The notes under the pieces: generated by a model
The model's database searches: none
What the model was told of the DNA's origin: nothing
The model's input: the letters and a program-made list of their open reading frames with translations, nothing else
In this document: in pieces, positions 25,952-33,824 of the stretch
Layout: the number at the start of each line of letters is the position of its first letter
How positions within the stretch are numbered: position 1 is the first letter of the stretch
Source: Pelobacter propionicus DSM 2379
Lineage (GTDB): Bacteria > Desulfobacterota > Desulfuromonadia > Geobacterales > Pseudopelobacteraceae
Direction: 5' to 3'
DNA: 64,000 nt
NCBI RefSeq assembly: GCF_000015045.1
Contig: NC_008609.1
Location: 2,613,501 to 2,677,500, forward strand
Translations under genes and position numbers: made by a program

Positions 25952-27241
25952 TCACAGCCTCCAGACCCGTATGCCGGCGGCAGACATGGCGTCCTGGTCA
26001 TAGATCCCCTTCACATCCACCAACACCGGGTTCTTGCCCATGCGGCGGAGCATCTCGTCCGTCCCCCATTCCAGGAACGGGCGATGGGCAACGGCCACCA
26101 CCACGGCGCAGGCGGGCTTCAGATCATCCACGGCAACCAGGTTGACCCCGTACTCATGGCGCGCCTCACCTAGATCAGCCAGGGGATCGCAGACCTGCAC
26201 GCTGATGCCATAGTCCTCCAGCTCCCGGATGATATCGATCACCTTGGAATTGCGCAGGTCGGGGCAGTCCTCCTTGAAGGTAAGCCCCAGCACGGTCACC
26301 CTGCTGTCCCGGATGCTGTGCCCGCAGTGGATCATCTCCCGGATGGCGCGCTGGGCGACGAACCTGCCCATGCCGTCGTTGATCCGGCGGCCGGCCAGGA
26401 TAACCTGGGGGATGTAGCCGATCTTCTCCGACTTGTGGGTCAGGTAGTAGGGATCTACGCCGATGCAGTGTCCCCCCACGAGCCCCGGCTTGAACTTGAG
26501 AAAATTCCACTTGGTGCCTGCCGCCTCCAGGACATCGTTGGTGTCGATGCCGAGACGGTCGAAGATCAGTGCCAGTTCGTTCATCAGGGCGATGTTCAGG
26601 TCGCGCTGGGTATTCTCGATCACCTTGGCCGCTTCGGCGACCTTGATGGATCTGGCCCGATGGACTCCGGCGGTGACCACCGATTCGTACACCCGGGCGA
26701 CGATCTCCAGGGTGGCGTCGTCCTGGCCGGAGACGACCTTCTTGATCCTGGTGAAGGTATGCTCCCGGTCACCCGGGTTGATCCGCTCGGGGCTGTAGCC
26801 GACCGTAAAATCGCTGCCGCAGGCAAGGCCGGAGACCCGCTCCAGGATCGGCACGCACTCGTCCTCCGTAACACCGGGATAGACCGTGGACTCGTAGACC
26901 ACGATATCCCCCTTTTTCAGCGCCTGCCCAACGGTCTCCGACGCCCGGTGCATCAGGGAGAGGTCAGGCCGGTGGGCCTCGTCAACCGGCGTCGGCACGG
27001 CCACGATGTGGAAATCGGCCGTACGCAGGTCATCGACGGAATCGGTGAAGACGATCCTGGCAGCGCGCAGTTCCTCCTCGCTGACCTCGTCGGTACGGTC
27101 ATAGCCTGCCTTCAGCTCATCGATGCGTGTCCGGTTAACATCGAACCCGATGGTGCGACGCACCCCGCCAAAGGCCACCGCCACCGGCAGGCCGACATAG
27201 CCCAGGCCGACGACCGAAATCACCCGTTCCTGTTTCATCAT
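25952..27241 (-). CDS. UDP-sugar 6-dehydrogenase (TviB/WbpA-like, UDP-HexNAc type)
   Basis: This 429-residue nucleotide-sugar dehydrogenase oxidises the C6 of a UDP-hexose or UDP-HexNAc to the uronic acid with two NAD. Domains in order are the NAD-binding Rossmann domain ('VVGLGYVGLPVAVAFGG'), the central helical domain with 'AEAAKVIENTQRDLNIALMN', the catalytic Cys in 'LVGGHCIGVDPYYLTHK' and the C-terminal UDP-binding domain ('TVLGLTFKEDCPDLRNSKV'). The overall pattern is closest to TviB of Vi antigen synthesis, which fits the TviC-like epimerase next to it. The product, probably a HexNAc uronic acid, would make the exopolysaccharide acidic. Confidence 0.88.
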   Translation of the reverse strand: MMKQERVISVVGLGYVGLPVAVAFGGVRRTIGFDVNRTRIDELKAGYDRTDEVSEEELRAARIVFTDSVDDLRTADFHIVAVPTPVDEAHRPDLSLMHRASETVGQALKKGDIVVYESTVYPGVTEDECVPILERVSGLACGSDFTVGYSPERINPGDREHTFTRIKKVVSGQDDATLEIVARVYESVVTAGVHRARSIKVAEAAKVIENTQRDLNIALMNELALIFDRLGIDTNDVLEAAGTKWNFLKFKPGLVGGHCIGVDPYYLTHKSEKIGYIPQVILAGRRINDGMGRFVAQRAIREMIHCGHSIRDSRVTVLGLTFKEDCPDLRNSKVIDIIRELEDYGISVQVCDPLADLGEARHEYGVNLVAVDDLKPACAVVVAVAHRPFLEWGTDEMLRRMGKNPVLVDVKGIYDQDAMSAAGIRVWRL

Positions 27242-27399
27242 CTACTCCTTTGTTCTCCACCATGGGGATAAAGCGAAAAATGGCCGCGGAGCGCGCGGAG
27301 TTCCCGGAGAAAGCCCGGCAACGTCCGCGGACTCGGGGCCAACACTGTTACAGGGATCAGAGGGCGGCAAGCCGCGGAGACGGACACGCCAGATTCCCC

Positions 27400-28032
27400 C
27401 TACCTGGGGAGGAACTCCCGGATGGAGGGGAGGAATTCCCGGATGAAGCGTTCCCCCAACTCCAGGGCAGCCCGCTCGTCCCCCTCGAAGGAGACCGAAA
27501 CGCGGATGAAAGCGCTGTCACGACGACGCTGCAGCAGGGAACCGCTGATCTCCGCCAGCTTGAGGGAGTACTCGTCGTTCAGGCTCCTGTCGCGCACCTG
27601 GAACCAGTACAGGAACAGCTCCCTCCCCTCCCCCTTGCGGTACACCGACTGCACCAGATTGATCCGTTCAGTGCCGCCTTCCAACTGACGCCGACGACTG
27701 GACTCCTCGTACCAGCCGCTGCCCGGCAGGCAATGCTTGGGTGAGTGGATTCCGCCGCTTCCCTTGCCGCCGCCATGGAAACCGATGTAGAGGGTGACAT
27801 TCCCGCCGCCATCGGCCACGTACTGGCGGTACAGGTAGTCGGTCGGTTTCAGTGCTTCCAGCACCGAATCACTGAACGTCGCCTCCGATGACATGTGCCA
27901 CGAAGCGACCTGGACCGGGAACTGGCTGAAGGGGCGCGTGACCGGTACCGGCAGATCACGGTGCAGGCAGAGGAACAGGGCCGCGGCAGCCAGGAGCAGG
28001 TAGACGATTATGAATCTGACACTAGTGAGCAT
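27400..28032 (-). CDS. epsI: EpsI, exosortase-associated protein (DUF3485)
   Basis: This 210-residue protein has one N-terminal membrane helix (about residues 5-25) and the EpsI domain on the outer side. The family hallmark is present in 'GSGGIHSPKHCLPGSGW' (about residues 88-106), and it goes on with 'RELFLYWFQVRDRSLNDEYS'. EpsI is found with exosortases as a separate protein or as the C-terminal half of the same chain; its function is unknown. The C-terminus ends in a short tandem duplication, 'IREFLPSIREFLPR', with a matching repeat in the DNA at about 27403-27445, probably from slippage. It lies downstream of the exosortase gene; the heptamer repeat separates the two. Confidence 0.9.
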   Translation of the reverse strand: MLTSVRFIIVYLLLAAAALFLCLHRDLPVPVTRPFSQFPVQVASWHMSSEATFSDSVLEALKPTDYLYRQYVADGGGNVTLYIGFHGGGKGSGGIHSPKHCLPGSGWYEESSRRRQLEGGTERINLVQSVYRKGEGRELFLYWFQVRDRSLNDEYSLKLAEISGSLLQRRRDSAFIRVSVSFEGDERAALELGERFIREFLPSIREFLPR

Positions 28033-28045
28033 TCAAGCGTTCCTT

Positions 28046-28250
28046 GTGCAGTGTGCAGTGTGCAGTGGGCAGTGGTCAGTGGACAGTGGACAGTGGACAG
28101 TGGACAGTGGACAGTGGGCAGCGGGCAGCGGGCAGGAGGCGGCGACTCCCTGTTCCCTGTTCCCTGTTCCCTGTTCCCTGTTCCCTGTTCCCTGTTCCCT
28201 GTTCCCTGTTCACTGTTCACTGTTCACTGCCTGTTCTCTGTTCCCTGCCT
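28046..28250. repeat. Two abutting heptamer tandem arrays between epsI and the exosortase gene
   Basis: The left half has GTGCAGT x3, GGGCAGT, GGTCAGT, GGACAGT x5 and GGGCAGC x2, ending in GGGCAGGAGGCGGCGACTCCC. The right half has TGTTCCC in eight perfect copies (28151-28206), then TGTTCAC x3 and degenerate units. The right half reaches into the exosortase 3' end, so its last residues ('GREQRTGSEQ') are repeat-encoded. Confidence 0.9.
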
Positions 28251-29083
28251 TTTAACAGTGCCCCCAGGGAAACCAGCAACAGCATGGCCAGGCCGAACAC
28301 CGCCAGGCCGGCGAATTCGTGAAAGAACCCCTCCGCGGCCCGCGCCCCCATGTACTGGGCCAAAAAGCCGGTCACGATCACCCGGCTGGCATTGGTGACA
28401 ATGGCGATGGGAATCGCCCCACCAACCAGAACCCAGCGTTTCCAGGGTGCAATGCGCAGGAAGAAGGCCAAAGCCACGGCCAGGGCCAACAGGGAGATCA
28501 GCGAGCGTATGCCGCTGCAGGCATCGGCGACCTCCAGGGTGGTGGCGGGAAACATGATGATGTTCCCCTCCCGCAGCACGCTGACACCGGCAATCTTGAG
28601 GGTCGCCACCGAAACCCTGGTCACGAAGAGTTTCAGGGGAAAGGCGACGGCATCGTAGACGATGTAGGGGATCGGCACCATGAAGAGCAAGTAGCCGAGT
28701 GGCAGGGCCATGACCCTGAAGGGAGCAGTTCCAAAGAGGAACAGCACCAGCCCGGCCAGGACGACGACCAGGGATGAACGCATGGTGAAGTACTCCGTAC
28801 CCAGCCAGCCAAGAATCAGCTGCGCCAGACCGAACAGCAGCACCGCCACGCCCCAGTTCCAGGGCACGACCGGGGCACGCCCCAGTTCATCGCGGCGCAG
28901 GTACAGGAAATAGCCGGCGATCAGCGGCACCAGAAAGCCGTGGGAGTAGTTTTCGTCCTGCATCCACTGCTGGACCATATCAGGAACGACACGGTAGTAC
29001 GCGGCGACCAGCAGCGGGACGATCAGCAGCAAGCGTATCCGGTTCCTGGCAAGGGCCTCGGTGAAAGTGATGGTAGGGGGCAT
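28217..29083 (-). CDS. xrtA: Exosortase A (XrtA/EpsH) transpeptidase
   Basis: This 288-residue integral membrane protein of about eight helices is the sorting enzyme for PEP-CTERM proteins. The three catalytic residues are in place: Cys in 'ADACSGIRSLISLLALAVAL', Arg in 'IPIAIVTNASRVIVTG' and His in 'EGFFHEFAGLAVF'. The N-terminal 'DENYSHGFLVPLIAGYFLY' is the other conserved exosortase block. I take the ATG at 29083 as the start, giving 'MPPTITFTEAL'; the frame is open 50 residues further without family-like sequence. PrsK/PrsR, EpsI and the TyrKin/chain-length genes nearby fit exosortase class A. The last residues come from the heptamer repeat and are probably dispensable. Confidence 0.92.
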   Translation of the reverse strand: MPPTITFTEALARNRIRLLLIVPLLVAAYYRVVPDMVQQWMQDENYSHGFLVPLIAGYFLYLRRDELGRAPVVPWNWGVAVLLFGLAQLILGWLGTEYFTMRSSLVVVLAGLVLFLFGTAPFRVMALPLGYLLFMVPIPYIVYDAVAFPLKLFVTRVSVATLKIAGVSVLREGNIIMFPATTLEVADACSGIRSLISLLALAVALAFFLRIAPWKRWVLVGGAIPIAIVTNASRVIVTGFLAQYMGARAAEGFFHEFAGLAVFGLAMLLLVSLGALLKGREQRTGSEQ

Positions 29084-29617
29084 TGAAATGCTGTTTCCTT
29101 GTGGACGATTGATGTACGATGCCTGCACCGGAGCGACGGGGATGCGCCTTCGCATCAACGCCCGCCCCCCGGAAACAGCCGGATGCATATCATACCGTTT
29201 TTTAAGAATATTGCAATGCCAAGCACAATCCATAAGTCATTAAAATAACAAGACATGCTATTTTTGCGTCGGAAGGGGAACACGCATGGGGCCAATGGGG
29301 ACGCGCCGCCGCAACCTGCGCACGCAGGAGTGCACCGCTCTCGACTGTCGTCCGGCAGGCAAGCATGCCTCCCCGGCTTATGACCCGCTACAAAGCAAAG
29401 TAGCGCGTGCAAAGGGATGAAGGGAGACGGCAGCCGATGGTGCCAGCCTGAAATGTAACAGCTTCTTAGTGCTGGCCGTACCCCGGTCATCCGTGGTATC
29501 TCAAAAAGAGAGGCTTCAGGTCCGGGCGATGCTCTTCGGCAGCATCCCCCCGGAGCCTCGGGACCGGGAGGCAAGGCGCCACCGGCGCGGGAGCAGAGAA
29601 GGGAAGGAGTGGAACCA
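29084..29617. other. 534-bp divergent intergenic region between xrtA and the Crp/Fnr gene
   Basis: No gene is seen. It contains a small hairpin at about 29381-29402 (CGCTAC/GTAGCG with loop aaagcaaa) and must hold the promoters for both divergent genes. I found no sigma-54 type -24/-12 pair for xrtA in the first 200 bp. Confidence 0.4.
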
Positions 29618-30334
29618 ATGACTACCGCACCACCGAAAAAACGTAGCGATCAGATCCTTAACAGCATCCCCTTCTTTGCGGGGCTTTCCGATGCGGAGCT
29701 GCAGGAACTGGAGTCCCAGATCAGGCGCAGGCAGATTTCGCGGAACGAGGTGGTGCTCTTCGAAGAGGACACGGCCAACTACATGTACATCGTCTATTCC
29801 GGCAAGGTCAGGGTGGTGAAGATCAACGTGGACGGACGTGAGCAGATCCTGGCCATCCACAGGAAGCGGGATTTCTTCGGCGAGATGTCGCTCCTGGACG
29901 GCAAGACGTCGCCGGCCACGGTTATCGCCATGGAAGACTCGGAGATCGGGCTTTTGGAAAAGGACGACTTCGACCGGTTCATCGAGAACAACGACAAGAT
30001 GCGGCGGCACATCATCGACATGCTCTGCTCCCAGCTGCGCGAGGCCTGGATGATGATCAGGATCATGAGCTTCGATAACGCCGAGAAGCGGATCATGGCG
30101 GTGCTGGACCGCCTGCAGGATCTGTACGGCATAGGAGACGACCGGGGGAGGATCATCAACGTCAAGCTGACCCACCAGCAGATCGCCAGCTACGCCTCGG
30201 TCACGCGCGAGACCGTGACCCGGGTGCTCAATCAGATGAAGAGCGAGGAGTTGATCCGGGTTCTGGAGGGAAAGACGATCCTGCTGACGAAGAAATTCTA
30301 CGACAGGTTCAGCAGCATCGCCCCGAGCCGCTGA
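29618..30334 (+). CDS. Crp/Fnr family transcription regulator
   Basis: This 238-residue regulator has a cyclic nucleotide-binding-like domain (about residues 20-135) with 'FFGEMSLLDGKTSPATVIAM' at the phosphate-binding position. The dimerisation helix follows, then a winged helix-turn-helix ('LTHQQIASYASVTRETVTRV'). There is no cysteine cluster at the N-terminus, so it is not an oxygen-sensing Fnr. The start ATG at 29618 follows AAGGAG; a GTG three codons earlier overlaps that signal. It is transcribed away from xrtA and is a candidate local regulator. The effector (cAMP, a cyclic dinucleotide or none) cannot be told from sequence. Confidence 0.88.
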   Translation: MTTAPPKKRSDQILNSIPFFAGLSDAELQELESQIRRRQISRNEVVLFEEDTANYMYIVYSGKVRVVKINVDGREQILAIHRKRDFFGEMSLLDGKTSPATVIAMEDSEIGLLEKDDFDRFIENNDKMRRHIIDMLCSQLREAWMMIRIMSFDNAEKRIMAVLDRLQDLYGIGDDRGRIINVKLTHQQIASYASVTRETVTRVLNQMKSEELIRVLEGKTILLTKKFYDRFSSIAPSR

Positions 30335-30391
30335 ATCACCTACCATTTCCATCCCGCCCCTGGTCATCTCAACTATTCCCCCGGATTCATG

Positions 30392-31870
30392 TCAGTTTTT
30401 CACGTTTACCCGCGCCGTCGCCTGCCGGCTGTTTCCCGCCGCATCATAGGCCCTGACCAGGAGGGTATGGCGGCCGTTTCCTGTTGTCTTGGTGTTCCAG
30501 CTGTAGCTGTAGGGGGACGTTGTGTCAGCAGCTTTCAGTACGCCGTCAAGGAAGAACAGGACCCTGCTGACGCCAACCGCGTCCGAGGCTTTGGCGCTGA
30601 CCGTGACGGTGCCGCCCACCCGGGAGCCGTCAGAGGGTGATGTGATGGCAATCGCGGGAGCGGTGGTGTCGTTGGACACTATCACCCCTACGCTTGTCGT
30701 GCCCATATTCCCGGCAGCGTCATAGGCCCTGGCCATGAGGGTATGGCTGCCGTTGGCTGCTGTGCTGGTGTTCCAGCTGTAGCCGTAGGGGGCCACCGTG
30801 TCGCTGGCCTTGAGGGAACCGTTCAGGTAGAACTCAACCCTGGTTACCTTCACATTGTCGCTGGCCGCGGCGCTGACCATGACGGTGCCGCTTGCCCGTG
30901 AGCCGGCAACGGGAGAGGTGACAGCAACCTTGGGAGCAATGGTATCGTTGGACACCGTCACCGGTATGCTACTCAGAGCCACGTTTCCGGCAGCGTCGTA
31001 GGCCCTGGCCATGAGGGTATGGCTGCCGTTGGGTGATGTTTTGGTGTTCCAGCTGTAGCTGAAGGGGGCCTTGGTGTCGCTGGCCTTGAGCGAACCGTCA
31101 AGGTAAAACATGACCTTGCCCACCTTCGTTTTGCCGGAGGCAGATGCGCCGACCGTGACGGTGCCGCTCACCACGGAACCGGCGGATGGCGATGTGAGGG
31201 AGACCAGGAGGGAGCCCGTCTGCAGGGACGTGCTCGCCTTGGGCAGGGTGATGGTTACGCTCCTGCCCACTGCGTTGGAGACGTTGCCCGCCCCGTCCCT
31301 GGCCCATGCGTAGAGCGACTTTACGCCAGGGCTGGAGAAGGTATGGGACGTGGGGGGGGCGGCCGACCACCCGGAAGCGCTGGGCTGGGGCATGGTGGTG
31401 GCCCCTTCGGTCAGCAGGTAACCGGTGACGCCGATGTTGTCACTGGCCCTCAGGCTGGTGATCGCAACAGTCAGGGAGCTCGATGTGGAGGGAAGGGAAA
31501 ACGACGACACGCTCGGCGCGGTCGTATCGGCAAGGGGGATGGTTTCCACAATGACATTGGAGTAGGAGCTCTCCAGTCCGGCTGTATTGTAGGCGGTTAC
31601 CGCGAAATAGTAGGTATGCCCCGCCTCCAGGCCGCTCAGGGTGGCCGAGGTAAGGGTTTTGACGTCGATGGGGGCAGCCCCTTCAACTGCTCCGGTGCCG
31701 TTGAAGGGCATTTCGGCCGAGTCCATCCGGTAATAGACCCGGTAGCCGGCCAGATCGCTGTCGCTGTTGGGATCCCACTGTAGGGTCACGCTGCCGGAGG
31801 CGAAGCATGTGCTGTATGCCGCCAGGGAGAGCGCCAGTGCGGTAATCAACGAGAGCAGATTGGTTTTCAT
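30392..31870 (-). CDS. Secreted protein with one FN3 and several Ig-like repeats
   Basis: This 492-residue exported protein has a signal peptide ('LLSLITALALSLAAYSTCFA'), an FN3 domain at about residues 26-115 ('VTLQWDPNSDSDLAGYRVYY ... YYFAVTAYNTAGLES') and a cadherin/Ig-like domain with 'YLLTEGATTMPQPSASGWS'. Three consecutive Big/Ig repeats of about 93 residues follow. Each has 'FYLDGSLKASDT'-, 'YSWNTKT'- and 'LMARAYDAAGN'-type segments, and the gene is visibly repetitive at DNA level. There is no PEP-CTERM signal or membrane anchor. It is probably an extracellular matrix or adhesin-like protein. It stands alone behind a GEMM riboswitch and intrinsic terminator, so a cyclic dinucleotide should control its expression. 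An ATG seven codons upstream is a possible alternative start. Confidence 0.85.
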   Translation of the reverse strand: MKTNLLSLITALALSLAAYSTCFASGSVTLQWDPNSDSDLAGYRVYYRMDSAEMPFNGTGAVEGAAPIDVKTLTSATLSGLEAGHTYYFAVTAYNTAGLESSYSNVIVETIPLADTTAPSVSSFSLPSTSSSLTVAITSLRASDNIGVTGYLLTEGATTMPQPSASGWSAAPPTSHTFSSPGVKSLYAWARDGAGNVSNAVGRSVTITLPKASTSLQTGSLLVSLTSPSAGSVVSGTVTVGASASGKTKVGKVMFYLDGSLKASDTKAPFSYSWNTKTSPNGSHTLMARAYDAAGNVALSSIPVTVSNDTIAPKVAVTSPVAGSRASGTVMVSAAASDNVKVTRVEFYLNGSLKASDTVAPYGYSWNTSTAANGSHTLMARAYDAAGNMGTTSVGVIVSNDTTAPAIAITSPSDGSRVGGTVTVSAKASDAVGVSRVLFFLDGVLKAADTTSPYSYSWNTKTTGNGRHTLLVRAYDAAGNSRQATARVNVKN

Positions 31871-31920
31871 AGCCTGTCCCTTTCCTGTCATCTGGTCCCT
31901 GTTCACCAGCCGGGGGCGGC

Positions 31921-31967
31921 AAAAAAAAGAAACAGTCCGTCGAGCATGCTGCTCGCGGAGCTGTTTC
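31921..31967 (-). terminator. Riboswitch-controlled terminator before the FN3/Ig gene
   Basis: Read on the minus strand: GAAACAG, then an inner stem TCCG-CGAGCA/TGCTCG-A-CGGA, then CTGTTTC and eight T. The 5' arm GAAACAG is the same segment that closes P1 of the upstream aptamer, so aptamer and terminator are mutually exclusive. Confidence 0.85.
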
Positions 31968-32057
31968 TCGCCAACCCGTCTATCCTGACCGATCCACCAA
32001 TCAGGACCCGCGGCTTTGTGTCCCCAGGTTACCCTGGGTTTACCCCTTCGGAAACAG
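31961..32057 (-). promoter_or_regulatory. GEMM-I (cyclic di-GMP class I type) riboswitch aptamer
   Basis: On the minus strand the 97-nt element has P1 CTGTTTC/GAAACAG. Then come GGGGTAAACCCAGG, the GNRA loop GTAA and CCTGGGGAC (the P2 hairpin), the conserved ACACAAAGCC, a P3 stem CGGGTCCTG/CAGGATAGACGGG, and GTTGGCGA before P1 closes. This is the GEMM-I architecture, including the tetraloop and the ACRCAAAGCC core. Hand alignment with the Vibrio Vc2 aptamer puts G at the position of G20 (favours cyclic di-GMP over cGAMP), but the residue aligned with C92 appears to be G. The ligand is therefore not certain; related bacteria also use GEMM-I variants for cGAMP. Ligand binding would hold GAAACAG in P1 and block the terminator, so it should be an ON switch. 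A weak TTGTCA -35-like box lies about 100 bp upstream at 32159-32164. Confidence 0.85.
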
Positions 32058-32346
32058 GACCACTGTTTTTTTGTGGTCTCCACCATCCACGAAAAGGGAC
32101 CGTTCCTGTGTGACCGGAATCACCACAGCTCATGTTAAAAGCGAATAATTCAAATTTTTGACAAAATAAACGACGAAGAGGGGCAATGGCTTGCGATCAT
32201 TTCCGTTTTCGGCACTCCGAGCGGATAGTGACCGCGGCAAGCGGGGAATGAAATCACGTTGGCAACCAGAAGGGGAATGTGACAGTTCTTTGGCAGGGAA
32301 TTGGGGCGGGCTTAACGCGGCATGAATCCGCGCAGGACGGAGAAAC

Positions 32347-32967
32347 TCAGGCAATCACCAGGTAGACCAACAGCTTCAGGTATTCAAGCCAGATGGGGTG
32401 GTACAGCTCGAAGCTGTTCTCCAGCGATGTCGCTGCATAGGGGATAACCCCGACGGCGGAAGGCAGTGACCTCCTGAAGGCCAGCACGGTGCGCCGCATG
32501 TGGGGCGCCGAACTGACCAGCACCAGGCTTTTTACCTGCTTCGACAGATGTCGGGCAACGGCTCTCGCCTCGGCCAGGGTGCCCAGCGCCCCCTCGACCG
32601 GAGACAGGAGCACGATCCGCTCTTTCGGGACTCCGCGCCAGGCCAGGTAGTCAACGGCCCATTGCGTCCTGCTCCAGGAGGTCCGGGCCGTGAAGCGGTA
32701 CTGGCCGCGGGAATCGTCCCGCATCAGCAGGATCAGGGGCACCCGCCCCATCTGCACCAGGTCGGCCGCCGCGTCCAGTCTCTCCCACAACGCCCCCCCG
32801 CCAGCCAGGACATAGCAGGCATCGCCACGGGCATGCATATTCTGGACGACGAGCGGTGCGGCCAGCCAGGCCCGGACCGACGGAACAGAGGGGAAGGCAA
32901 CCAGGATGAGCCACAGGGCGGCGACGATGAATAACCATCTGACATAACGAGTGGTAATCGACTTCAC
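32347..32967 (-). CDS. YdcF-like (DUF218) membrane-anchored protein
   Basis: This 206-residue protein has an N-terminal membrane helix (about residues 10-30) and a DUF218/YdcF domain outside or beneath the membrane: 'ACYVLAGGGALWERLDAAAD', 'GVPKERIVLLSPVEGALGTL' and 'LVLVSSAPHMRRTVLAFRRS'. These follow the YdcF pattern of an N-terminal Gly-rich loop, 'EGxxxxT' and 'SxxxHMxRa'. Family members such as ElyC and SanA are linked to envelope polysaccharide or peptidoglycan precursor metabolism, with unknown chemistry. The final hydrophobic stretch 'LEYLKLLVYLVIA' may touch the membrane. It stands alone, between the riboswitch region and yoeB, and its place in the exopolysaccharide locus may not be accidental. 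Confidence 0.8.
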   Translation of the reverse strand: MKSITTRYVRWLFIVAALWLILVAFPSVPSVRAWLAAPLVVQNMHARGDACYVLAGGGALWERLDAAADLVQMGRVPLILLMRDDSRGQYRFTARTSWSRTQWAVDYLAWRGVPKERIVLLSPVEGALGTLAEARAVARHLSKQVKSLVLVSSAPHMRRTVLAFRRSLPSAVGVIPYAATSLENSFELYHPIWLEYLKLLVYLVIA

Positions 32968-33131
32968 GGCAAATTATCCGGAGAGAGATGATGTCATGGG
33001 GCGGTTACAGGATATCACGGAACACCAGCGGCAGATCCATCGCTGGCCGTCATCCCGGGTCAGGTAATAACCATAAGTGTATCGATTTGTTACGTTTTTC
33101 GGCCAATAGTCCCATCAGACACCTCACACAT

Positions 33132-33392
33132 TCAATAGTGGTAACGACAGGCAATCACGACCAGATCGATGCCATCCACAGCGTATATCAGACGATTCGT
33201 CTCATCAATGCGACGGGACCAGAAGCCGGAAAGATTTTCCCTCAAGGCCTCGGGCTTGCCAATTCCTTCAAACGGACTGCGCATGGCATCCCGGATCAGC
33301 AGGTTGATGCGTTTCAGCGTCTTTTTATCCTGGGTCTGCCAGTACTGATAGTCTTCCCAGGCTGCGAATGTCCAGACCAGTCGGTCAGGCAT
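33132..33392 (-). CDS. yoeB: YoeB-type mRNA interferase toxin
   Basis: This 86-residue ribosome-dependent endoribonuclease of the RelE/YoeB fold shows the family segments 'AWEDYQYWQTQDKKTLKRIN', 'PFEGIGKPEALRENLSGFWS' and 'RRIDETNRLIYAVDG', and ends in 'VIACRYHY', where the catalytic His and the terminal Tyr lie. All key residues (Glu, Arg, His, Tyr) are present. It overlaps the antitoxin gene by 8 bp and is downstream of it, the usual order. It should be active when released from YefM. Confidence 0.93.
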   Translation of the reverse strand: MPDRLVWTFAAWEDYQYWQTQDKKTLKRINLLIRDAMRSPFEGIGKPEALRENLSGFWSRRIDETNRLIYAVDGIDLVVIACRYHY

Positions 33393-33639
33393 CGGTCAGT
33401 TTTTCGTGTACCAGTTGTCCCGCTCGGTACTGTTCGATTGATTTGGCAAGGTGGGCTGCGTTGGCAGGTGTTTTCAGGAGATGAACGGTCTCCATGAGGC
33501 TGTTGAAAGTGTCGAGGGACATGAGAACGGCGCCTGGAGAATCCCGCCTTGAGATGATCGTATAATCCGAATCTTCAATTGTCTGGTCGATCACATGTTT
33601 TAGATGATTGCGTGCATCGGAAAAATTCACAACCCTCAT
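33385..33639 (-). CDS. yefM: YefM-type antitoxin
   Basis: This 84-residue Phd/YefM antitoxin has an N-terminal DNA-binding domain, 'VVNFSDARNHLKHVIDQTIE' and 'YTIISRRDSPGAVLMSLDTF', and a flexible C-terminal tail that binds the toxin. The start codon is 21 bp from a palindrome with the TGTACA core recognised by YefM proteins, so autoregulation is likely. The gene is coupled to yoeB by an 8-bp overlap. Confidence 0.92.
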   Translation of the reverse strand: MRVVNFSDARNHLKHVIDQTIEDSDYTIISRRDSPGAVLMSLDTFNSLMETVHLLKTPANAAHLAKSIEQYRAGQLVHEKLTDA

Positions 33640-33659
33640 GGCGCACCTCTTGTCCTTTT

Positions 33660-33671
33660 AGTTGTACAACT
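33660..33671. promoter_or_regulatory. YefM operator palindrome AGTTGTACAACT
   Basis: A perfect 12-bp palindrome with the central hexamer TGTACA, the core that E. coli YefM-YoeB is known to bind. It lies 21 bp before the yefM start codon, where it would cover the promoter. Confidence 0.7.
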
Positions 33672-33824
33672 ATATCGTCATTGGCTGGGAACAGTCAAGG
33701 ACTGTTGAGCGCCTACACCTGAAAACATTTATGGATGAGAAGAAGAGTCTCATCCTGGATTCAAACGTTATCCCCTGCATCCCCCTCATCCCTGTTAAGA
33801 GAAAAGGGGCTGAGCCACTGCCGG

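Noticed and set aside
28046-28250. Possible CRISPR array
   Set aside because: The units are 7 bp long and directly adjacent, with no spacers and no cas genes nearby.
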